Assembly: GCA_015222595.1 (NCBI GenBank)
Contig: JADFVP010000027.1
Span: forward strand, 1 to 22,377
Direction: 5' to 3'
DNA: 22,377 nucleotides
DNA from: Pseudomonadota bacterium
Lineage (GTDB): Bacteria > Desulfobacterota > GWC2-55-46 > JADFVP01
Part shown: positions 1 to 10,390 of the stretch, in pieces
How positions within the stretch are numbered: the stretch's first letter is position 1
How the letters are laid out: the number at the start of each line of letters is the position of its first letter
The notes under the pieces: generated by a model
What the model saw: the letters and a program-made list of their open reading frames with translations, nothing else
Database searches by the model: none
What the model was told of the DNA's origin: nothing
Position numbers and translations under genes: made by a program

Positions 1-826
1 AGACACCCGGAATCTGGTAAAGTTCTTTTAAGTAGTTCCAGAGGTTCGGGTACTCGTAGATATGTTTTTTGTTACACTTGAAGTGCGTATAGTAGACGAC
101 GTCGAAGCGGACGAGCGTGGTGAAGAGGCACCAGTCGGCTTCGGTAACTGTCTCGCCGCAGAGGTATCGCCTGCCACAGAGTACTCTCTCCCAGTGGTCG
201 AGCGCACTGAAGAGTTCCGCCACCGCTGAGTCGTACGCCTCCTGAGTGGTCGCAAAGCCTGCCTTGTAGACGCCGTTGTTAACGGGTTCGTAGATAGCCT
301 CGATAGTAGCATCTATCTCTTCTGCACTCTTCTCCGGGTAGAAGCTAACGTTCTTCTCCGCAATTTCGTTAAACTCGGTATCGAGTATACGCATCACCTC
401 TAGCGACTGGTTGTTGACTATCGTCGAGTTTATCTTGTCCCAGAGCACGGGTACGGTAACGCGGCCGCTGTAGTGCGAGTCGGCCATGGTATAGATCTCG
501 CGCATAAAGTTGCAATTGTTAACAGTGTCGGGGATTGTACCGGGCTCGGAGCTGAAGTGCCAGCCGTCGTCGGTCATGTGGGCGTCTACTACAGAGAGGC
601 TTATGGCTTTTTCGAGCCCTTTCAGTCTTCTCATTATGAGAGTGCGGTGGGCCCAGGGGCAGGCGAGGGAGACATAGAGGTGGTAGCGGCCCGCTTCTGG
701 TGCAAAGGGTGTAGTGCCGTCGGAACTTATACGGTCTCTAAAGGATGTTTCGGAGCGGACGAAGCGCCCCTTTTCGTCAGGTTTGTACCACTCTGTATTC
801 CAGACCCCGTCAATGAGCTGTCCCAT
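1..826 (-). CDS. Glutathionyl-hydroquinone reductase (Xi-class GST, YqjG/ECM4 family), 3' end cut by window
   Basis: Predicted to reduce glutathionyl-hydroquinones, releasing glutathione (GS-hydroquinone reductase, cytosolic). About 275 residues are visible. Translation starts at ATG 826-824 behind a strong AAGGAGG ribosome-binding site and stays open to the window edge. The thioredoxin-fold N-terminal half carries SLACPWAHR with Cys56 as the expected catalytic cysteine, where ordinary GSTs use Tyr or Ser. The following D-A-H-M...D-G-W-H-F segment and the C-terminal helical domain with TEADWCLFTTLVRFD, HFKCNKKHI and LYQIPGV are family signatures. E. coli YqjG is about 330 residues, so roughly 50 residues should lie outside the window. 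It lies 81 bp downstream of nadB on the same strand and could be co-transcribed with it. The family assignment is secure. The physiological quinone substrate is unknown. Confidence 0.93.
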   Translation of the reverse strand, partial: MGQLIDGVWNTEWYKPDEKGRFVRSETSFRDRISSDGTTPFAPEAGRYHLYVSLACPWAHRTLIMRRLKGLEKAISLSVVDAHMTDDGWHFSSEPGTIPDTVNNCNFMREIYTMADSHYSGRVTVPVLWDKINSTIVNNQSLEVMRILDTEFNEIAEKNVSFYPEKSAEEIDATIEAIYEPVNNGVYKAGFATTQEAYDSAVAELFSALDHWERVLCGRRYLCGETVTEADWCLFTTLVRFDVVYYTHFKCNKKHIYEYPNLWNYLKELYQIPGV

Positions 827-907
827 AAGCGCCTCCTTAAGATTTAAACTCTAATTTTGAGCTAGCGTCTTGAGTTAACTTTTATAGATAAGTTCGTAGG
901 TCGAAGT

Positions 908-2509
908 TCAGTTGCCGGAACTCATTACCGTGTCGTGAGCGAAGTCCGTATCTTTTTCGGGGTAGTCTATGTTGTAGTGGAGGCCGCGCGACTCGTGCCG
1001 GGTGTCGGCGCAGGTGATGATAAGTTTTGCTACCGTCGCAATGTTTCTCAGCTCCAGCAGGTCGGCGGTGATACGGAAGTCCCAGTAGTACTCGTTTATC
1101 TCGCTCTCCAGTAGAGCTATCCTTCTTCGCGCCCTTTCGAGCCTTTTGTTCGACCGGACTATGCCGACGTAGTTCCACATAAATCGGCGCACCTCGTCCC
1201 AGTTCTGGCTGATAACGACCGCCTCGTCGCTCGTTACCGCCCCGCGTGTCTCCCATTTCGGTATAGCCGGAAGCTCCGAAGAGTCGCGCTTAAGCTCCCT
1301 GGCTGCGCTCTCGGCTGCGCTGTCCGCAATTACGAGCGCTTCTAACAGAGAGTTGGACGCCAGCCTGTTGGCCCCGTGAAGCCCGGTCGAGGCGGCCTCG
1401 CCGATAGCGTACAGGCGCTTTATCGAGCTTCTGCCGTCTGCGTCGGTTTTGATCCCTCCGCAGATATAGTGAGCCGCCGGCACTATCGGTATCGGCTCTT
1501 TGGTAATATCTATTCCGTACTCAAGACACCTCTCGTAGATGTTCGGAAAACGGTCCTTTATGAACCCGGCGTCGCGGTGCGAGATGTCGAGGTAGACGCA
1601 TTCGTCTCCACTCTTCTTAAGCTCAAAGTCTATTGCGCGCGCTACTATGTCGCGCGGGGCAAGCTCTGCGCGTTCATGATAAGCGCTCATAAACTCCGTT
1701 GAGTCTTTTAGCTTAAGCTTCGCGCCTTCACCCCTGAGGGCCTCGGTGATAAGAAAGTTCTTCGCATCAGGGTGGTAGAGGCAGGTCGGGTGGAACTGCA
1801 TGAACTCCATGTTGGCAATCTCGGCCCCGGAGCGGTAGGCCATTGCAATACCGTCGCCCGTTGCAACATCCGGGTTCGACGTGTAGATGTAGACCTTGCC
1901 TGCGCCCCCTGTGGCGAGCACGGTTATGCGGGAGAGAAATGTATGGACAACGTTGCTCTGCTTGTCGAGCGCATATGCTCCCCAGACCTCTTCCGTATCG
2001 GTCGGGCCGGCAAACTTGGAGTGCGTAAAGAGATCGACGGCAATAACGTCTTCGTAGACCTTTATGTTGGGGTTGGACCGTACTGCATCGAGCAGTGCTT
2101 GCTCTATTACGCGTCCGGTTATATCCTTAGCGTGTACTATCCTGCGCTCCGAGTGGCCGCCCTCTTTTCCGAGGTTCAGTTCCCCTGTTCCTCCATCTTT
2201 TTTAGAAGAGAACTGAACGCCGAGTTCAATAAGCTCATGTATCATGGCAGGGCCGTCGCGCACTACTTTCTCGACTATCTCTTTGTTACAGAGGCCGGCT
2301 CCGGCTACAAGTGTATCTTCTATATGCGACTCGAAAGAGTCTTTCGGGTCGAGCACTGAGGCAATGCCGCCCTGAGCGTAGTACGTTGCGCTCTCGCGCG
2401 CCATTCTCTTGGTTATTATGGCCACCGTACCGGTCCTGGCGGCCTTTATTGCAAAGCTGAGTCCGGCAATGCCGGAGCCGATAACGAGAAAATCGGTCTT
2501 GTATTCCAC
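908..2509 (-). CDS. nadB: L-aspartate oxidase NadB
   Basis: Flavoprotein that oxidises L-aspartate to iminoaspartate, the first step of de novo NAD synthesis, passing electrons to oxygen or fumarate. It has 533 residues (E. coli NadB has 540). The N-terminal dinucleotide-binding motif GSGIAGLSFA (residues 11-20) binds FAD. SATYYAQGGIA, EGGHSERRIVHAKDITGR, and the long conserved block from GGIKTDADGRSS to GANRLASNSLLEALV follow in the expected order, with the helical C-terminal domain of the fumarate reductase/succinate dehydrogenase flavoprotein superfamily at the end. EGGHSERR rather than a covalent-FAD histidine signature, and the absence of sdhB/frdB nearby, separate it from succinate dehydrogenase. 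The start is GTG, 7 nt after GAGGT. nadA and nadC are not in the window, so the NAD pathway is scattered in this genome. Confidence 0.96.
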   Translation of the reverse strand: MEYKTDFLVIGSGIAGLSFAIKAARTGTVAIITKRMARESATYYAQGGIASVLDPKDSFESHIEDTLVAGAGLCNKEIVEKVVRDGPAMIHELIELGVQFSSKKDGGTGELNLGKEGGHSERRIVHAKDITGRVIEQALLDAVRSNPNIKVYEDVIAVDLFTHSKFAGPTDTEEVWGAYALDKQSNVVHTFLSRITVLATGGAGKVYIYTSNPDVATGDGIAMAYRSGAEIANMEFMQFHPTCLYHPDAKNFLITEALRGEGAKLKLKDSTEFMSAYHERAELAPRDIVARAIDFELKKSGDECVYLDISHRDAGFIKDRFPNIYERCLEYGIDITKEPIPIVPAAHYICGGIKTDADGRSSIKRLYAIGEAASTGLHGANRLASNSLLEALVIADSAAESAARELKRDSSELPAIPKWETRGAVTSDEAVVISQNWDEVRRFMWNYVGIVRSNKRLERARRRIALLESEINEYYWDFRITADLLELRNIATVAKLIITCADTRHESRGLHYNIDYPEKDTDFAHDTVMSSGN

Positions 2510-2665
2510 AGTGTGGACCTCTTTCTTTAATTAAATCGGATTTTTCGCCGATATAAGAGATGCGTAGATTAAAGGGTATGATAAGACTCTGTGGATGTCA
2601 ATTTGTTTCACCTCGAACGGCTGTACTACTGGCCACTTTAATGATAAAGACTGGAGAATTAGGCC

Positions 2666-3373
2666 TTGCCCTTTACCAAAACCCATTGTAAAATAGGTCC
2701 ATACAAAATAGAGTTGAGGGCTTCTGCACGGTTGAACCCGGCAGAGACCACAGTTGGCGACTGGTGGGCTAGGTACTGGCTCATGGCGCTCGGCTTTCTG
2801 ACGGTGCTAACTCTTTTGCTGGGGGCAACTACGGCGCGGGCGGACTTCTACAGCTATGTTGATGCCTCAGGCGTGCTCCACATCTCGAACGTTCCGGTCT
2901 CCAATAAGTACCTCTGGATGATGCCGGAGAACGAGAGGGGAGGCGGCAGTAACAAGGTTATCAGTAGTGCTAATGCTTCGGTCTCTTACGACACGCTTAT
3001 CTATAATGTGTCGCGGCGCTACGGGGTTGATCCCAACCTTGTAAAGGCTGTTGTGAGGGCCGAGAGCGACTACAACCCCAGCGCAATTTCACGCGCCGGG
3101 GCACGCGGGCTGATGCAGCTTATGCCTGAGACCGCGCGCCTGATGGGTGTTAAGAATATTCACGACCCGGTAGACAACGTAAACGGCGGTACAAGGCATT
3201 TAAGCCGGTTGATAAAGAAGTTCAACGGCAAGCTGCCCATGGCGCTCGCCGCGTACAATGCCGGGGAGGGCGCTGTGAAGAGGTACGGTCGAATTCCGCC
3301 GTACAAAGAGACGCAGCGTTACGTCAAGAAGGTTTTAAAGTTTTACGACTTTTACTCCGGCGTCGGACGGTAG
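2666..3373 (+). CDS. Membrane-anchored/secreted lytic transglycosylase (DUF4124 + SLT domain)
   Basis: Predicted to cleave peptidoglycan glycan strands, forming 1,6-anhydromuramic products, in the periplasm. As read from TTG 2666 it has 235 residues: a basic N-terminus, one hydrophobic segment ending in an Ala-rich probable signal-peptidase site (about 39-58), a DUF4124-like strand-turn motif (FYSYVDASGVLHISN, just after it), and an SLT/goose-lysozyme-like domain (about 105-230). Glu133 in RAESDYNP is the expected catalytic acid. GLMQLMPETA and the AAYNAGEGAV block are the other family motifs. The start is uncertain. TTG 2666 has GGAG 9 nt upstream but gives a long n-region, while ATG 2783 (residue 40) starts directly at the hydrophobic segment with only a weak AGGT. 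It is divergent from nadB and is followed after 117 bp by pgsA. A role in letting the pilus through the wall is possible but not shown. Confidence 0.9.
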   Translation: MPFTKTHCKIGPYKIELRASARLNPAETTVGDWWARYWLMALGFLTVLTLLLGATTARADFYSYVDASGVLHISNVPVSNKYLWMMPENERGGGSNKVISSANASVSYDTLIYNVSRRYGVDPNLVKAVVRAESDYNPSAISRAGARGLMQLMPETARLMGVKNIHDPVDNVNGGTRHLSRLIKKFNGKLPMALAAYNAGEGAVKRYGRIPPYKETQRYVKKVLKFYDFYSGVGR

Positions 3374-3490
3374 GTGCTTATCGCGGATATGCCAACCCTT
3401 CTACTTTTAAGTTAGCTCCCGGTTTTGTTGCTTTCCAGGTTTGTTACGGCTCTTTTTACCTGACCAATCCTTCTATCACAGGGCTTAGAA

Positions 3491-4063
3491 ATGTCTACAG
3501 ACTCACAAGCCGGTTCTCTTAATATTCCCAACAGCCTCTCTCTTGTTCGTATTCTGATGGCCCCGGTTCTGGTAGTGATGCTGCTCTCTCCCGAGGAGAC
3601 GCTGAGCGTTGTGTCGGCCGTAGTCTTTGTGGTGGTCTGTATGACCGACTGGCTAGACGGTTACCTGGCGCGTAAGATGAACCAGACGACTACGCTCGGC
3701 AAGTTTTTAGATCCGTTGGCCGACAAGCTCCTTATTACTACGGCCTTTATAATGCTGATCCCTCTGGGGCGTGTTCCCGCATGGGTAGTGGCTCTTATGT
3801 TGGGTCGAGAGATGGCTGTAACGGGCCTTAGAGCAATGGCAGCAAGTTCTGGCAAGGTAATCTCCGCAAGTATGCTCGGTAAGCTCAAGACCGTCTCGCA
3901 GATTGTCTGCCTCGTGCCGCTAATACTCCATTACAGCTTCTATGGAGTAGACTTTCACGCTATAGGAATGCTCCTTCTCGTCATCTCATTTATCCTCACG
4001 ATCTGGTCCGGAGTTGACTACTTTGTCCGATTTCTCAAGACCGACGTCTTGAACGGAAGTTGA
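3491..4063 (+). CDS. pgsA: CDP-diacylglycerol--glycerol-3-phosphate 3-phosphatidyltransferase PgsA
   Basis: Integral membrane enzyme joining CDP-diacylglycerol and glycerol-3-phosphate to give phosphatidylglycerophosphate, the committed step to phosphatidylglycerol and cardiolipin. It has 190 residues, normal for the family. The CDP-alcohol phosphotransferase signature DGxxAR(x8)GxxxDxxxD is complete: Asp56-Gly57, Ala60-Arg61, Gly70, Asp74 and Asp78, the acidic residues binding the metal. Several hydrophobic segments surround it, and the N-terminal IPNSLSLVRILMAP is typical of PgsA rather than phosphatidylserine synthase. Start is ATG 3491. The 117-bp gap from the transglycosylase means co-transcription is possible but not evident. 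Substrate specificity within the superfamily is inferred from overall similarity to PgsA. Confidence 0.92.
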   Translation: MSTDSQAGSLNIPNSLSLVRILMAPVLVVMLLSPEETLSVVSAVVFVVVCMTDWLDGYLARKMNQTTTLGKFLDPLADKLLITTAFIMLIPLGRVPAWVVALMLGREMAVTGLRAMAASSGKVISASMLGKLKTVSQIVCLVPLILHYSFYGVDFHAIGMLLLVISFILTIWSGVDYFVRFLKTDVLNGS

Positions 4064-4392
4064 TAACCTTCTTACCCGGTCTTGTTCTTTTGACGCTGCC
4101 TGCTTAGCTATAGCCTTTCCATTCAAATCAACCCGATAAATACTGAAAATTACTGTTAAGAATGTCGCACGCTTGCCGAGAAGTAATATATAAGGTGGTC
4201 TCTATACGTACATTTCCGCAACCCCCTATGCGAGGAGTAGAGTCAGGGGCAGGTACTGTTCTGTTAAGGTTGTGCCTGAGCGTACAAGAGATTTATTAGC
4301 AGTTACTGTAATGTATTAATTTAGTCCGAGCTACGCTCTCTATAGCATCGGGTCTGTTGATAGTTATTTTAGACTCTAAAAAACGGTAGGAT
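4064..4392 (+). other. 329-bp intergenic region before pilB, possible promoter and structured leader
   Basis: No convincing ORF or known RNA gene is visible. A possible sigma-70-like pair is TTGTGC (4270-4275) and TATTAG (4294-4299) with an 18-bp spacer; this is a weak match. A possible folded element has an outer stem 4217-4223 with 4268-4274 (7 bp, one G-U) and an inner CCC (4224-4226) / GGG pairing near 4246-4249. The outer stem overlaps the candidate -35 box, so both readings cannot hold for the same transcript. No sigma-54 -24/-12 element comparable to the one before pilA was found here. Confidence 0.3.
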
Positions 4393-6090
<1,698 letters not shown>

Positions 6091-6170
6091 TCTTTACGGT
6101 CTCTTGTTGACTGTGAGTTGCAGATAGTGCGGAAAAGGAAGAGTGGGCAAAGGTTCTAAAGTTAACGGCA

Positions 6171-6204
6171 GGAACAAAAGAGTTAATAGTTGTAACTTTT
6201 GTCC
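6171..6204 (+). other. Bulged AT-rich hairpin between pilB and pilT
   Basis: Segment 6171-6185 can pair with 6193-6204 as three short helices (GGA/TCC-like base, CAAA/TTTG, AGTTA/TAACT) separated by small bulges, with a 7-nt loop. An alternative 7-bp helix, 6185-6191 with 6206-6212, would exclude it. No long T-tract follows, so it is a poor intrinsic terminator. It could influence relative pilB/pilT expression or mRNA processing, or be chance in AT-rich spacer DNA. Confidence 0.25.
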
Positions 6205-6281
6205 TAACTATTTCCTTTTGCTTCAATTAAGGTATATTGGTAAGTAAGAGTCAGATAAAATAATTATAGAGGTTTGAAATT

Positions 6282-7421
6282 ATGGCAACAGAAGGCGCCG
6301 CAGCCCCTAAATACAGTATGCAGGAACTGCTAAAGACCATGATCGAGATGGGCGGGTCCGACCTCCACTTGGCGGCCGGTTCAGCACCGAGAATAAGAGT
6401 TAACGGAAAGCTTGCACCTATTGACGGCCCCGCGCTCTCGGGAATAGATACCAAGGGCCTGTCTTACACCATACTTACCGACATACAGAAGCATAAGTTC
6501 GAGGAAGAGAACGAACTCGACTTCTCCTTCGGGCTCAAGGGCCTCAGCCGGTTCAGAGGCAACCTCTTCGTACAGCGCGGTACTGTGGCCGGTGTCTTCA
6601 GGACTATTCCCTTTAAGATAATGACGTTCGCCGAACTCGGGCTACCTCCGGTCGTTGAGGATTTGTCGAATAAGCCGCGCGGCCTTGTGCTTGTTACGGG
6701 CCCTACCGGTTCCGGTAAGTCCACCACGCTCGCCTCGATTATCGACAAGATCAACCAGGAGAGAAACGACCACATAATAACTATAGAAGACCCCATTGAG
6801 TACCTTCATAACTCGAAGACGAGTCTTGTCAACCAGCGTGAGGTCGGTTACGACACGTTTGCGTTCAAGAAGGCTCTCAAGTACGTCTTAAGGCAGGACC
6901 CGGACGTTGTGCTCCTCGGAGAGCTTAGAGATATGGAGACAATCGAGACCGCTCTGACCATTGCCGAGACAGGGCATCTCTGCTTTGCTACTCTCCATAC
7001 GAACTCTTGCGTGCAGACCATCAATAGGGTCGTAGATGTTTTTCCGGCGCATCAGCAGCCGCAGATCCGTGCCCAGCTCTCTTTTGTGCTAGAAGGTGTC
7101 TGTTCTCAGCTCCTTATACCTCGCGCTGACGGCAAGGGCAGGATAATGGCGCTTGAGGTTATGATACCCAACGCGGCAATACGTAATCTTATCAGGGAGG
7201 ACAAGGTCCATCAGGTATACTCCCAGATGCAGGTAGGTCAGGCCAAATTCGGTATGCAGACAATGAACCAGTGCTTGGCAAACTATGCACAGCGCCATCT
7301 TATAACCGTAGAGGCAGCCATAGCTACTTCTCAAGAGCCGGATGAGCTGCGGCAGATGTTGAATAATGCGGGTGTTGCCACAGGCGGCGGCCCGGGTGGA
7401 CAGCCAGGGAGGAAACTCTAA
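6282..7421 (+). CDS. pilT: Type IV pilus retraction ATPase PilT
   Basis: Cytoplasmic hexameric ATPase that depolymerises the pilus, driving twitching motility and DNA uptake. It has 379 residues. There is an N-terminal PAS-like domain (SDLHLAAGSAPRIRVNG, near 24-40), Walker A GPTGSGKS (140-147), acidic Asp-box segment TIEDPIEYLH, Walker B DVVLLGELRD, and His box TGHLCFATLHTN. The C-terminal AIRNLIRE helix is the hallmark of retraction ATPases and is absent from PilB. A short Gly-rich tail ends the protein. ATG 6282 lies 9 nt after GAGG. pilC starts 3 bp after its stop, indicating co-translation. With one pilT visible, a pilU paralogue, if any, is elsewhere. Confidence 0.97.
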   Translation: MATEGAAAPKYSMQELLKTMIEMGGSDLHLAAGSAPRIRVNGKLAPIDGPALSGIDTKGLSYTILTDIQKHKFEEENELDFSFGLKGLSRFRGNLFVQRGTVAGVFRTIPFKIMTFAELGLPPVVEDLSNKPRGLVLVTGPTGSGKSTTLASIIDKINQERNDHIITIEDPIEYLHNSKTSLVNQREVGYDTFAFKKALKYVLRQDPDVVLLGELRDMETIETALTIAETGHLCFATLHTNSCVQTINRVVDVFPAHQQPQIRAQLSFVLEGVCSQLLIPRADGKGRIMALEVMIPNAAIRNLIREDKVHQVYSQMQVGQAKFGMQTMNQCLANYAQRHLITVEAAIATSQEPDELRQMLNNAGVATGGGPGGQPGRKL

Positions 7422-7424
7422 AAG

Positions 7425-8642
7425 ATGACTACTTTTGCTTATGTAGGCAAGAGCCCAAGCGGTGAGATCAGAAGGGGCGAGATAGAGGCAGCTAGCGCGG
7501 CACAGGCAACGGCAACGCTAAGACGCCAACAGGTTATGCCGACGAGCGTGAAGAAGAAGGGCGGCGGGCTGAACCTCAGTATGGATATAGCGTTGTTTGC
7601 GCCGAAGGTGACAAATAAAGATATTGTTATCTTCAGTCGTCAGTTTGCGACCATGATAGATGCCGGTCTACCGCTCGTGCAGTGTCTTGAGATTCTCGCC
7701 TCGCAGCAGGAGAACAAGACCTTTAAGAAGGTACTTATAGATGTGAAGGGCTCTGTCGAGGGAGGAACCACCTTTGCGGACGCACTTGGCAAACATCCGA
7801 AGATATTCGACGATCTTTATGTGAACCTGATTGCTGCCGGTGAGGTAGGTGGTATTCTCGATACCATCCTTAACAGGCTGTCCGGTTTTCTGGAAAAGGC
7901 CGAAAAACTGAAGACAAAGGTCAAGGGCGCCATGACCTACCCGGTCACGGTTATTATAATCGCCTGTCTCGTCGTTACGGGACTCCTTATCTGGGTTGTG
8001 CCGATATTCGAGGATATGTTCTCCAGTTTCGGCAAGGCGCTTCCGGCACCGACTCAGATAGTCGTCAATATGAGCGAGTTCCTGCAAAACTCCTGGTATA
8101 TTCTTATAGGTGTTATCGTTGCGATCTTCTTCGGTATAAAACGCGCTTACAAGACCAAGAAGGGGCGTAAGATCATAGACACTATTCTCCTCAAGATACC
8201 CGTCTTCGGAGACCTTATTCGTAAAACGGCTGTGGCCCGTTTTACGCGTACGCTCGGTACCATGCTTTCAAGCGGCGTGCCGATTCTCGAAGGGCTCGAT
8301 ATAGTATCGAGAACATCGGGAAATGTCGTTATAGAGGAGTCGATACAGAAGGCCCGTAAGAGCCTTAGCGAGGGTAAGACGCTTGCCGACCCGCTCATGG
8401 AGACCAAGGTCTTTCCGAGTATGGTCACGCAGATGATAGCCGTTGGTGAACAGACCGGTGCGCTCGACGCGATGCTCAACAAGATTGCAGACTTCTACGA
8501 AGATGAGGTCGATGCTGCGGTCGACTCCCTGACCTCTCTCATAGAGCCGATGTTGATGGTCTTTCTCGGTGTCGTAGTAGGTGGCCTTGTAATAGCCCTC
8601 TACCTCCCGATATTCCAGCTCGCAGGAGCCGCAGGCGGCTGA
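7425..8642 (+). CDS. pilC: Type IV pilus inner-membrane platform protein PilC
   Basis: Polytopic inner-membrane protein on which PilB and PilT act to add or remove pilin subunits. It has 405 residues, the normal length. Two T2SSF domains are visible: the first begins around FSRQFATMIDAGLPLVQCLE (about 68-90), the second around FTRTLGTMLSSGVPILEGLD (about 272-291). There are three predicted membrane segments, at about 167-190, 225-242 and near the C-terminus (about 375-398). The C-terminal EPMLMVFLGVVVGGLVIALYLPIF segment is typical of the family. The gene lies 3 bp after pilT and 16 bp before pilS, so the motor and the two-component genes probably share a transcript. Confidence 0.96.
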   Translation: MTTFAYVGKSPSGEIRRGEIEAASAAQATATLRRQQVMPTSVKKKGGGLNLSMDIALFAPKVTNKDIVIFSRQFATMIDAGLPLVQCLEILASQQENKTFKKVLIDVKGSVEGGTTFADALGKHPKIFDDLYVNLIAAGEVGGILDTILNRLSGFLEKAEKLKTKVKGAMTYPVTVIIIACLVVTGLLIWVVPIFEDMFSSFGKALPAPTQIVVNMSEFLQNSWYILIGVIVAIFFGIKRAYKTKKGRKIIDTILLKIPVFGDLIRKTAVARFTRTLGTMLSSGVPILEGLDIVSRTSGNVVIEESIQKARKSLSEGKTLADPLMETKVFPSMVTQMIAVGEQTGALDAMLNKIADFYEDEVDAAVDSLTSLIEPMLMVFLGVVVGGLVIALYLPIFQLAGAAGG

Positions 8643-8658
8643 TACCGGAACCGTAATC

Positions 8659-10341
8659 ATGAAGAAGGACGACTCTCCGAGAGCCCTCAAGACCAGGCTG
8701 TTAACCATGATGGTCTTGAGGGTAGTACTCGCCCTGACATTCCTTGGAGCCACCACCTGGATCCAGGTAACGGAGTACTCATACTCTCGCCTCAACTTCT
8801 ATCCACTCTATACGATTGTCGTAATTATCAGCCTGTTGACGATCCTTTACGCCGTCTTTCTAGGGCGCGTAAGAAACTTCATCCGCTTTATCTATATTCA
8901 GGTTACTATTGATATTGCCCTCGTTACTGCGATAGTCTATGTGACGGGCGGCATTGCGAGTTACCTGCAGATACTCTACCTTCTCGTCATTGTCGGCGCT
9001 ACTATACTGCTTGGAAGGCGCGGGGGGCTGTATGCCGCTGCGGCCGCATCGATCACATATGGTGCGATGCTCGACCTCGATTTTTATGGTATTCTTCCTC
9101 TCAGCTACAAGGTCTTCTGGGGCTTTATGAGGCCTCAGTGGGAAGACGTACTGACAACTCTATCGACCAACTTTCTCGCCTTCTTTACCGTTGCCTACCT
9201 TACCGGTTACCTTGCCGAGAAGATGAAGGCTGCCGAGCAGAAGCTTGAAGAGAAGGAAATAGATTTTGAGAGGCTCGAAGAGCTTAACAGGAATATTGTA
9301 GAGAATATATCAAGCGGCATAATGACGCTCGATATCGATGGGCGCATAACCTCATTCAACAAGGCGGCAACCGAGATAACCGGCTATGGACTGCGCGGGG
9401 TCTACTACAAGAATCTCGAAGTGCTCTTTCCGAGCCTTCTAGAGGCCGGGGCTGAGTCCGGGAGTGACAGTATAAGGCTTGAGAAGGCCTTTAAGACGAA
9501 GGATGGGCGGGAACTCTATCTCGGCTTTACTGTCTCTGAAGGCGGCAGCGGAGATGCTGCGCGGATAATAACTTTTCAGGATCTGACGCACCTCAAAGGT
9601 GTGGAGGAAGAGTTGAGGCGCGTTGAGAAGCTAAAGGCGCTCGGCGAACTCTCAATAGGCATTGCGCACGAGGTACGCAACCCGTTGGCCTCCATAAGCG
9701 GCTCTATTCAGGTGCTCAAGTCCGAATTGAGCCTCGACGAGACCGACACCAGGCTTATGGATATAGTCGTTCGCGAGACCGACAGGCTCAACAGCCTGAT
9801 CACCGACTTTCTTCTCTTTGCGCGTCCTGCCAAGGAGACGCTGGAGGTCCTGAACCTCGAGGAGCTTGTAACTGAGAAGGTCGATATCTTTAGGAACTCT
9901 CCACAGGCAATCGGTATTGAGTTACAGAACGAGCTCGATTCACCGCTCTTTGTAGATGGTAACGTAAGGCAGCTCGGGCAGGTCTTCTGGAACCTTCTGC
10001 TCAATGCAGCCCAGTCGATGGATGGCAGCGGGTGCATCACCATCGGCGCTATCTGCACCAACCAGCCGGTCGAGTCAACGATCCACGGTGTCGCCTCTGA
10101 GCCGGTACAGAGAATAGAGGTGACGGTAACCGATACAGGAGCCGGAATAGAGCCCGACCGCATACCTCTCGTCTTCGATCCGTTCTTCTCTACCAAGGAC
10201 GACGGCACGGGACTCGGCCTCGCTATAGTTCACAGGATCATAGAGAGCCACGGAGGCAGAATTGAGGTTAAGAGCACGCTCGGCGTCGGTACCGAGATTA
10301 CGATACTGCTGCCCGTTGCAAGCGTTAGCGGAGTTCACTGA
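8659..10341 (+). CDS. pilS: Sensor histidine kinase PilS
   Basis: Membrane sensor kinase expected to phosphorylate PilR. It has 560 residues. The N-terminal third holds about six hydrophobic segments (roughly 15-190), as in PilS proteins that sense pilin in the membrane. A coiled-coil-like linker (about 190-210) leads to a PAS domain (about 210-315). The HisKA domain carries the H-box with His337 in GIAHEVRNPLAS. The HATPase domain has the N-box around Asn449, DTGAGI from Asp492, and GTGLGLAI from 516. All catalytic motifs are intact. It is 16 bp after pilC and 49 bp before pilR. In Pseudomonas PilS reads inner-membrane PilA levels; by analogy it may do so here. Confidence 0.95.
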   Translation: MKKDDSPRALKTRLLTMMVLRVVLALTFLGATTWIQVTEYSYSRLNFYPLYTIVVIISLLTILYAVFLGRVRNFIRFIYIQVTIDIALVTAIVYVTGGIASYLQILYLLVIVGATILLGRRGGLYAAAAASITYGAMLDLDFYGILPLSYKVFWGFMRPQWEDVLTTLSTNFLAFFTVAYLTGYLAEKMKAAEQKLEEKEIDFERLEELNRNIVENISSGIMTLDIDGRITSFNKAATEITGYGLRGVYYKNLEVLFPSLLEAGAESGSDSIRLEKAFKTKDGRELYLGFTVSEGGSGDAARIITFQDLTHLKGVEEELRRVEKLKALGELSIGIAHEVRNPLASISGSIQVLKSELSLDETDTRLMDIVVRETDRLNSLITDFLLFARPAKETLEVLNLEELVTEKVDIFRNSPQAIGIELQNELDSPLFVDGNVRQLGQVFWNLLLNAAQSMDGSGCITIGAICTNQPVESTIHGVASEPVQRIEVTVTDTGAGIEPDRIPLVFDPFFSTKDDGTGLGLAIVHRIIESHGGRIEVKSTLGVGTEITILLPVASVSGVH

Positions 10342-10390
10342 CCGATTAGTTGCAGTCTCTTTTTTCTTAGCCGTTTAATGTCGGAGAGTT

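Noticed and set aside
473..847. 124-codon plus-strand frame at the left end
   Set aside because: It is antisense to the clearly identifiable glutathionyl-hydroquinone reductase and shows no domain.
4165..4180. GTCGCAC...TTGCC upstream of pilB as a sigma-54 promoter
   Set aside because: The GG of the -24 box is missing and the spacing to the GC of -12 is too short compared with the consensus seen before pilA.
8268..8795. 175-codon minus-strand frame spanning the pilC/pilS junction
   Set aside because: It overlaps two conserved genes on the opposite strand and its translation shows no motif.
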